DNA of 64,000 nt from Tetrastigma voinierianum. Lineage: Eukaryota; Streptophyta; Magnoliopsida; Vitales; Vitaceae. The position numbers and the translations under genes are program-made. Positions 55,927 to 64,000 of the stretch are shown piece by piece (the stretch's first letter is position 1; each line of letters starts with the position of its first letter). The notes below the pieces were generated by a model that saw only the letters and a program-made list of their open reading frames with translations, had not been told where the DNA came from and did no database searches. The stretch spans positions 434,001 to 498,000 of the forward strand of contig JAEQBH010001848.1 in NCBI GenBank assembly GCA_016808115.1, in the 5' to 3' direction.

Positions 55927-57703
55927 GATTACGCCCTAAAATCCGGTCCAGCTTGAGCAAGAATTAGTTAATTAAATGACTACTCAACCCCAATCAAAGA
56001 AGTCTAGGAAGTTCCAATGCCTAGTACGATGATCATTGTGCAGAAGATCATCTAGCATTACAGATCATATGAATCAAGAGGATGGATCCGAAAGATAGTC
56101 TCGTAGTCCTATGGCATGCACTAAGATAGATCAGAGATTTCATGAAAAATCGCTTGTAAAAGTACCATACTTAATGACCTAGATGGACCTAAATGAGAAT
56201 AAAGAGTTAGTGAGAAATCAGGAGACACAAAAGTGTATACCTACGTCGATTCCTTAGACATGCAATGAATCGATGCTCACTTTGTAAACTGAAAAACACT
56301 TCAAAAAAGGTAAAATCCACTCTTGGCTGAAAACCGAAAATTTTTCAAATTCATGATGATGAAACGTGACTTCACCGTTGGAATCGTCTCGAAATTCAAT
56401 TTACCCATCAAATCTCGAGATAAGAGGAATTTCATCGCTGGTGGCACTATGGTAACAAGTGACACTTGGCACTTATTTGGATGGCTCACAATAAGCCATG
56501 TGTCAAATGGAGAAGAGGTCAACACCCTGGGGAGGGCTATGTGACATAACTCGATACAGGAATCCAAAGTTTTTGATAAGTAGGTATGAAACTAAAGACA
56601 CAGCTAGACACGTATAAGAGTGACATCCCACTCTGAGTGGTCAGCCAAACCGATAGAGAGAGGAAAAAGTAAGGGAAAAAGAAAGAGGGAGAAAAGAGAG
56701 AGGAAGAGAAGAGGAGAGAGAAGCTCCTCCTTCTCTCTAGTTTTCCTGGAGATCCAACTGTTGGCGTTCGTCGGAGGAGAGACAAAGTTCGTCCTCGTGG
56801 CTAGAGCTTCGAATAGAGAAAAAAATTGGGGAGTTTAGGCAAACTCTAAGATGTAGGGGATTTTCCTACTCGATGTTATTTCTAGCTTAAAATCTATTTA
56901 ATGGCATGGTTTCATTAGGGCCGTGAGTGGCCTAGATGCTCAGTCCCAAAATTTTGGGATCGGAGATAGAAATGCTCAGGATTGCTTAGCAACCAAACCG
57001 TACGTAAAATGCAAAATTTCGGTTCTGATCATGCAGTCACGACTCCAACTCACTACAGGTCGTGACCAAACAGATGACATGCCGATCATGCAGCTACGGC
57101 GCGACACGCCCGTACCACGCTGACGCGATACGAGCGCGACAAGACGACGGACCTCAGCGCAGACCATCGCCACGGTGAGATATGGTACACGACAGAGTTC
57201 TCTATCGTGATTAGCGAACTCATCGCGATAGAGACACAATTTTTGGGAAAAAAAATTAAAAATAAAAATAAAAATTTTATATATTTTGTTTTCTTTGTTG
57301 CGTGTTTTAAATGTTAAGGCCGGATGATTGCCTCGTTGGATTGAGATCCCAATTCAAGGATCTTTTGCGTGTTATTGCTTGATAATTGAATAACATGCAG
57401 TGTGTGAAAATTTTATGTCGATGCATGTTCGTTGATATATTGACATGATGAATGAGAATTTCATGCCATGAATTGGAAATGATATATAGGCCTGATGATT
57501 TTGATATCAGACTCCATATGCACCTGGCCATATCAAGGCCGAAAGTGTGGTGTGTGCATGGTATCGGGTCATTCACCATTCTGTTGAATGTGGTGAGCTC
57601 GAAAATGGGACAACATCCAAAATCGAGACTCACTGGCCAGGTAAAATAACAACAATAATAAAATCACGTGTGTCGGGTGGGTAAAGAAGATGGGGCGTAT
57701 CCT
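55927..57703 (+). mobile_element. Gypsy-type LTR, first of two in tandem
   Basis: TGATTACGCCCTAAAATCCG at 55927 is close to the inverse of the downstream LTR end (GGATTATGGGGCATCACA), consistent with an LTR start. Internal blocks (a purine-rich tract 56640-56730, TTGGGGAGTTTxxxCAAAC, TTTTGGGATCGGA) recur 1.49 kb downstream in the same order. The end near 57703 (GATGGGGCGTATC) is approximate. No coding domains. Confidence 0.5.
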
Positions 57704-57714
57704 CCCCTGTGGTG

Positions 57715-59078
57715 AAAGACCCAAATCTATTCTTAGTTAGACTGCGAGACCCCGAGAACCAAACAGCTTAATGATAAAATTATAATTTACTAAAATCAGA
57801 ATTTTTCTGTGACTCAGATGAGAATAAACGGACTTCACCAGTTGGAATTGTCTCATTAAATCTACCTACCACGTTGACTGGGTCGAATCTCGAGACAATA
57901 CTTCAAGTTTTTCGAGGCACCGAGAGGGGATGTAGGACATCGGGTATGTTTCTGCGGCCAAGAGGCCACACATGTCCAAATGCAAGATGCAAGCCAAATC
58001 TCGAGCTGGCGGGGCTCACTTCGAGACACATGGCATCATGCCATCGGGTGAAAATCTCAAGGTAGATGGATAAGGATAAGTATGTAATCTCACGCCTAAT
58101 GGAAGCTTGACACTGGGCAAGTGAGAGGATACCCTTCGACCAACCTCGACTCCAAATCATTCAGAGAGGGAAAGAGAGGAGAGGCCAACTGAGGAGGAAG
58201 AGGAGAAATTCATGGAAAGCCTCACTTTCCCAGATTTTCCTATGATCTGACCACCTAACTCCTGGGCAAAAAGCCAAGTTGTTCCTCACAAGAAGGACTA
58301 CGCTGGGTACCACTTTGGGGAGTTTCGACAAACCCAAAGGCAGGGTTTTTCTCCTACTTGCTTTACTTTTGCTTAAGGGCCATGTAATGGATGGGGATTT
58401 AGTTTGAGGGCCTGATGTGTCGTGGTTTCGTTCCAAAAGATTTTGGACCGAAAGTGAAGAAACTCGTATCGGTTTCGACAAATTACGCATCAAGCCGCTG
58501 ATTTGTGTGATGAGGTGTTGCGTTATCGCTATGAATAACATGCCGACATGATATTTGTGGGTGCAGTCGATGAATCACGGATTGTGTTCTAAATTTCATG
58601 TGAGCTAATCTTATGTTATTGTCAGAATTGAATAACATGATTTATGGAATTAATTCTCAATATACTTACTTGTTATATATTGACAGCAATGTTCGTGTGC
58701 CACACGCACTTAGGTGGGGAGTAACCTGCTAGGAACATTCCACAACTGGCATTGCTCACCCCGTCGAGGAAATACTATTTCGTGCAATCGAAGACGCACT
58801 CGGGGATGGAACGATTCAGTGGCCTTAGAGGCGTAAGAAATGGCCAAGTCGCCTATTCACTTTGTAAAATTGGGGCAAGTGACCTAATTTTTGTATAAAT
58901 TGTAATTAAATACAATTGTAAACAAATTCTTCAGATAAAATATATAGTCATCAGAGTGGATGTATCGTCCTATCGGGCTGTTTTACTCCAAAGTACGTGG
59001 TCTCATGACATGAGACATGTAGATTTCCGCGGGTTGACGGGTTGTCAATGGACACCCCGGATTATGGGGCATCACATA
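57715..59078 (+). mobile_element. Gypsy-type LTR, second in tandem
   Basis: It runs from TGTGGTGAAAGACCCAAATC to GGATTATGGGGCATCACA. It aligns block by block with the preceding segment (TTGGGGAGTTT at 56826 and 58315). Two LTRs with no interior suggest recombination that removed the body, or a tandem duplication within one long solo LTR. Confidence 0.55.
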
Positions 59079-59640
59079 GACATATGGATCCAAATGATGA
59101 AAGTTCATGCGAAAAGTGTCTAGCGTATGGCCTGCAAGGAGAGACCCTAAATTCACCACCTAAAATGTTAATACCTGAATTTGATGAAATTCAAACGAAT
59201 ATTGGAGGTCGATCCAATGAGTCAAGTCATTGGGTGAAACGCTAATGACTAGTTTCTCATACTTGGCGTAGCAGGTATGAGGGAGTCGGTCGGGACTTGG
59301 GTTGTGGGTGTGAGGAGTCACATCTCATGCATATTATGAAATATTCCATATAGGATTGTATTATTTATGTGGAATATGATTGGACGTTTTATGTATGCCA
59401 TTGCATGTGCATTTTAGGTGGGGAGTAGCCCTTGTAGGAAGACTTCTCTTTATCAAGTATCGCTCACCCCACAGGTAAATATATTTTCGCATCGGAGGTA
59501 CATCCGTGGGTGAGCACATCTGAGGATTATTGGGAAAATGGACGGATTGTGGCCAGTTCATTTATTTTATAACATTCTAGGCTAAATGTCCAGTTTTTCT
59601 ATGTAAATAATAAGTTTTGTAATAAAAACTGCTACTTAAT
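59079..59640 (+). repeat. Partial third LTR-like copy
   Basis: AGGTGGGGAGTAGCCC at about 59418 and the following CTCACCCCACAGGTAAATAT repeat the block at 58711-58790 (AGGTGGGGAGTAACC, CTCACCCCGTCGAGGAAATA), an offset of about 0.7 kb. Only this part of the LTR is present. Confidence 0.6.
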
Positions 59641-59779
59641 GCGTAGTACGGTGTGGATTATTTTCCGCATTAATATAATCGTTAGTACAAATCAGAGTAG
59701 AAACAAAGAGTATTTGATGAAATGTAACACAAAGATTGCCAACAATTCTTTAATTAGATTCACGCCTAAAAGTACCAGA

Positions 59780-60170
59780 TTTTATATATGTATTCACGTT
59801 TCTAAACCGTAGTCTATGTGAGTGTAGTTAAAAGTCTCGATCGTTAATTAATGCTTGGGGACGAGTTAGAAGTCAAAAAACGACATATTTAGACTACATT
59901 TATCGTAATGTATCATAACTGATAAAAAGATTATTGTTAATGAATTACGCTTATTATAAAACAAAGATTTGTTATTTTTAAACGAAGTTAAACTACTTTT
60001 AACTACATTTTATTTATTTTTAATCACGTCTATTATGTACAAAATACTTATGTTTTTTACTTTAACTACATCTACAATCAGACAAGATTACTTTTTTATT
60101 GAAAAACGTAGTTTACTATGAACATTTAGACTACATTTTTCAAAACGTAGTATAATATCCAATCTTGTCA
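59780..60170. repeat. CACTA subterminal repeats
   Basis: Short motifs related to ACTACGTTTT/AACTACATTT (TAGACTACATTT, TTAAACTACTTTTAACTACA, AAAACGTAGTTTA, AAAACGTAGTATAA) occur at least eight times in both orientations. Clusters like this lie next to the ends of En/Spm elements and bind their transposase. No CACTA terminus was located, so the exact end is unknown. Confidence 0.55.
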
Positions 60171-60829
60171 TACAAACATATACTTTCAATTCCAAAAAAA
60201 TACCAAAAATCTTGAATTGAAATATCCAATACTGTCATACAAATATCCAATACTTTTTTATAAACAAACATCCATAACATTTCTTCAAATGAATTCTTGC
60301 AAGTACTCGACCCATTCTCCGCGCATAATGTCGATCTCTTCTTGTTTATGAGTTTTCTTCTCGCCAAACTGCATATATACATAAGTTACTCGTAAAAGAG
60401 CACTCAAAATAACACACATAAAAATCTAAAACCATAAAAGTACTACTTATATGAATCACGTACGCAATAACCTACCTTTCATCTATTGAAATTATATGAT
60501 TTTCAATGATCTCCCTTCATACATGATGACATAATAGCCACATTCAACACATGATGGTTGCTTAGGACACTTGAAAAATGAATTTATAAGTTTTTATAAG
60601 ATTCAAACAAATAAGATCTAATTTTATGAATTATTAAAAAGAATGTGTAACTCAATATACCCACGTGACTCCCAAAACAAGTTTTTCTAACTCCTGGTCA
60701 CTTTAGCATCAGATATTTTGAGCGCACCACTCTAACAAAGCATAATAGTGTGAGACCAAATGATCATTCAGGTAAATTACTATAAAATAAAAAGAAATAA
60801 ATACTTACGTATTAATAACACCTTTCAAT

Positions 60830-61140
60830 TCTTTTCCGCTAAACTCCAACAATCACAAAATATACTTGTCCCCATGAGGGTCAATAACCACCAAGACCGC
60901 TGATCCCTTCATAAATATAATAAACAATAACTTCAACAACTTAATATCAAAATATCTATTTTCATTTAAAAACTATTTACTTTAGTTATAAGGAGCTAGA
61001 AATAATTGATCCACATAACAACACTCTAATCTTTTAGCAATCAAATCTATTCGTGCTCCAGCCGATCCAAAGTGTACAGAGATCTGTCCAGGGTCTATGA
61101 AGCCATACATGTTGAGCAGTTTTGATTTATTGAGTCGGTT
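60830..61140 (-). pseudogene. Ulp1-like (C48) peptidase remnant of the CACTA element
   Basis: YGFIDPGQISVHFGSAGARI, then VDQLFLAPYN and SAVLVVIDPHGDK correspond to the segment leading to the catalytic His (APYNxxxHWxLLVIDP) in Ulp1-like proteases carried by plant transposons. The His is lost through the intron or frame change at 60940-60910. The protein cannot be active. Confidence 0.6.
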
Positions 61141-61569
61141 GTACAAATAGTTACACAAATCAAATTATTCAATTCCATAGTTTTTATTAGAAAAACTTTG
61201 TAACATATAAGAATTGCATACTTAAATGCAAAATATAAAATATCTTATTACCTCATAAAGACAATACAATCCGAAGTAATCCGCTTCCATTGCGCAAAAG
61301 TTATCGATATATCTTCTCGAATAATATACTGCACTGTCAATCAAAGACACCAACATCCAATACCACAATTATTGTTTTTGTATCTCCCAAACTTTGTAAT
61401 GTGATTCTTTAAATATGACAAACTCCATGGACCCTTTTTTTGTTTTCTAACTCAGAATCTTTGCGAACAATCTTGCAATGCTCAATAATAATTCAATTCA
61501 CATACGTTACATAAAAAATAGTTTATCACTATAAATTAATCATAAATTTATAGATAAGTTAAAAAGGTT

Positions 61570-61800
61570 TAAGATACCTTGACTCGATCATCAATAACTA
61601 ATGATCGAGGCCATGCAACGTGAGAACCAACAAAATCTTTAACTTTCACATGATCATCACCAATTGTTATTGGAAGGAGAGCATCATCATCAAAACAAAC
61701 ATCAATAGATACACGATAATTATGAATACCCAAAGGAACTCCATGTACAAATGAAGTTCGGGTGCTACATTCTCAATCAATACCATATCTAATTATATTA
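61570..61800 (-). pseudogene. DUF8039-like domain fragment
   Basis: VHGVPLGIHNYRVSIDVCFD, ALLPITIG and VKDFVGSHVAWPRSLVI follow the pattern of a plant domain found C-terminal in En/Spm-associated proteins (VHGxPLGxxxxRVxVD ... LLPxP ... VxDAxGxxVAWPxxLV). Confidence 0.7.
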
Positions 61801-62639
61801 GTAATCTATTCATCGCCAAATCAAGTATGGTTTTCCTTTCCAAAGCAATAACATTAGAAAATATAAGTACTATGAATTAAATAAAATGCCACAAATATAA
61901 GTAAATATTAACGTATCTTTGCATGTTTCTTTGTCCAATGGAAACTACTCTATATTTCAGATCATTTTGTGTATCAAAAGCAAAGAATAGTTTTTGGTTT
62001 GATGCGCTTTTTAACCGAGCAAAGAGCTACTCATTCAAAACATACGAGCACTGCAAAGAATTTAGAATTTCTCCCACCCTCAGATTTTCTTCATGAGTCG
62101 AAGACGTAGCCGATCAAGTAATGATTTTCTTTCCCAGATCTTCTTTGTTGTCGTTCATTTTTCGCTCTTCTAACAAATAAGGTAAGAGTTCGCTTTGTTT
62201 TCGCGTATTTTAAGATCGAAAATAGGTCAGAAAATCATGCCTCCAACACCCCTTACTCGAATACTCGCGTCGATTTCAATGCCATTCCTAGTATGTCTTT
62301 TTCGTTCGATTCTTACTGATCCATCTTTCACCTTCATTGTATATTCATCCTAATATATAGATAAAACGAATCCATACATTAGAAAGTTATAAAAATCTAT
62401 AATTAGCTATTAAATTACCAACATATTTACTTTCAATTTTCGTATGACTTCGATGACTTCACTATCATAACCATCACCTTTAGGTAAACAAATTTTCCAT
62501 ACAATACTTCATCCAATGTCTTCATCGATGCCCATCTTCTTTTTCTATATAATTATTAGACAACAAATATTTTAATAAAAATTATTAATAATTACTCAAT
62601 GATGTAGAAACTAAAATTCAATACTTACTATCTTTTCTT

Positions 62640-63269
62640 TCCACATTAACAAATCCATGCCTAGATGAATGATGTCGAGATCACGCTTTTGCTCTTTCAC
62701 TTTGCAACCTACTCATTCCCCCGAAATTCGGAGAACTATACTCTACCGACAAAGGCATTCCAAGCATATTTTTTATAATGATAGTTCTTAGAGGGTTGTC
62801 AACAAGGGTCGCTATCCTCCAATGGATCTCGAGAATTTTGTCCTCAACTTGAACTTAAATTGTCTCCATTTTGTACAAAGGTATGACAAAATATGTTTCT
62901 TTCTTCAATCGGGCATTATAAGTTTTCTACAAAAACATAGAAATACATAAGAGCATACTAATGATATCAAAATTCAATTAAAAAAATTAAGAAAAAACTC
63001 ACCTTTATTTGAATCCAAATTTTGTTTTTCAGTTTTTTAGGAACTGAAAGCCAATTTTCAAAATTAATAGGCACAGTGGTTCTGGTAATAACACCTAGAT
63101 AACTTTTCATTTCCGTATTAACCTCTCCTAAAGATTGTCCTCTTCTATTGTAAGTCACCTCCTTTACTTCTCCATGAGACCTAGCTTTTACTACTCTAGG
63201 CATAGTTGTCGACCCCTTTTTCTTCGACCTTTCAAGACTCGACTTTAGGTTCTTCATTCGGCATCTCAC
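62640..63269 (-). pseudogene. Ptta/En/Spm-type transposase fragment
   Basis: The open stretch at 63269-62967 contains RSKKKGSTTMPRVVKARSHG, EVTYNRRGQSLGEV and LGVITRTTVPINFENWLSVP, then KKLKNKIWIQI. This is the conserved start of the plant Ptta/En/Spm domain (GxPxGxNxxxxxxxLGxxVRxxxPixxxxW). The frame is lost at 62967 near a possible intron boundary, and weak similarity continues to about 62640. Confidence 0.78.
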
Positions 63270-63579
63270 AACTGTATTAATAAGAGTAAATTATACGGTT
63301 TAATAAAACCATAATATATAAAAATAAATTTAATAAAATAACAAAACAAGCGAATATAATATTAACAAAGCTATTACCATTTCATGTTAATTATTGCAAT
63401 CCAAGTACCCTCACTATCATCCCGCATATATGAAGCTTAGAATCATCCATACATCAAAAGATCAGATATCGCAATGATCCGATAACACAATGTTCTACTA
63501 CCGTATCACCTAACTCATCATCATTTGAATAACCATTAAACAGTGCCTTGAGTTTGGAAACGAGAACTGATCGCTGGAT

Positions 63580-63810
63580 CATTTCCATCTTCTACATAAA
63601 AACACTACCGGGCATGAGAGACAAAATAAAGAATCCGACTTATGTCCCAGCTCGTAAGATCAACCAATGTGCATCCATCTTCATCTTCTTTAACTCTACT
63701 AGAGCCTCAACCCATTGACACTTAAAAACTAATGCACCTAAATTCAATATAATCGGGCCTCATATATCTTCAAGAACCTTAAAAGGACATGTTTGAAATT
63801 ATCTGATTCG
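63580..63810 (-). pseudogene. CACTA TNP2 C-terminal (DUF4216-like) fragment
   Basis: GALVFKCQWVEALVELKK and ARQCFYVEDGNDPAISSRFQ match the pattern VVLFKCxWFD ... ILASQAxQVFYVxDPxDxxW of this domain, which ends CACTA TNP2-type transposases. Stops and a frameshift are present. The catalytic part should lie to the right of the window. Confidence 0.7.
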
Positions 63811-64000
63811 CCCTTCGAGCTAGACACTGATTGTTTAGCAAATATGACGTCACTTCACTTGAACACATCTGGTACTATCACGTTTTGGGTGTGAATTGAA
63901 TCTCATCATAAGATATCCACTGGTATCTTATCACTGGGGCTGGGTCCATGAGATATCCACCTTAACAGATCAAAATTATGTTATCGATTCCAATCTCAAA

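Larger units (their letters stand above)
59780..64000 (-). mobile_element. CACTA (En/Spm) transposon, minus strand, right part beyond window
   Basis: Minus-strand domains in order are a DUF4216-like end of the TNP2 transposase gene (about 63800-63580), a second gene with a plant transposase (Ptta/En/Spm, PF03004-like) segment (63240-62640), a segment like the plant domain DUF8039 (61800-61570), and a Ulp1-like cysteine protease remnant (61140-60830). Then come subterminal repeats. All are decayed. Confidence 0.75.

Overview
The window is nuclear DNA from a flowering plant, very probably a eudicot. It holds kiwellin-family sequence, a restorer-like (Rf) PPR gene remnant, plant Ty1/copia and Ty3/gypsy elements with initiator tRNA-Met primer sites, a CACTA transposon with plant-specific domains, a tRNA-derived SINE and long AT-rich stretches. 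I cannot name the species. Almost every coding stretch carries stops and frameshifts, as expected in old, methylated, repeat-rich heterochromatin. The one convincing intact gene is a small minus-strand R-SNARE at 48998-49315.

Layout. 1-1607: minus-strand copia element (LTR, primer site, gag, start of protease) inserted in a kiwellin gene. 1617-5095: two decayed kiwellin 3' ends in direct orientation, flanking a broken PPR gene and two SINE pieces. 5.1-15.3 kb: AT-rich intergenic DNA with a long inverted repeat (6.7/10.0 kb) around a solo gypsy-type LTR (7480-9774), a 694-bp tandem duplication, a 39-bp minisatellite and a minus-strand copia LTR. 15.3-31.7 kb: a plus-strand Tat-lineage Ty3/gypsy element with gag, protease, RT, RNase H, a second RNase H, integrase, a 66-bp satellite, an antisense ORF and a 3' LTR of up to 5.6 kb that holds its own tandem repeats. 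31.7-32.4 kb: a small unique island with two short minus-strand ORFs.

32754-48534 is one copia element whose ends are fixed by LTR ends, primer site and a 5-bp target duplication (aatta). It has been split by later insertions: a small LTR pair plus a gag-chromodomain mini-element (34438-38516) and a complete but decayed minus-strand Tekay-type chromovirus (39194-48194). 48.5-52.6 kb: the R-SNARE gene, a non-autonomous CACTA-like element and a minus-strand copia LTR. 52645-55503: a second copy of the gag-chromodomain mini-element. 55.9-59.6 kb: tandem gypsy-type LTRs. 59.8-64.0 kb: a minus-strand CACTA (En/Spm) element running off the right edge.

There is no operon-like cooperation here. The genes are host fragments embedded in nested transposons. 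The most interesting items are the R-SNARE lacking a longin domain, the two matching pol-less mini-elements, the antisense ORF and satellite in the Tat element, and the datable three-layer nest at 32.7-48.5 kb.
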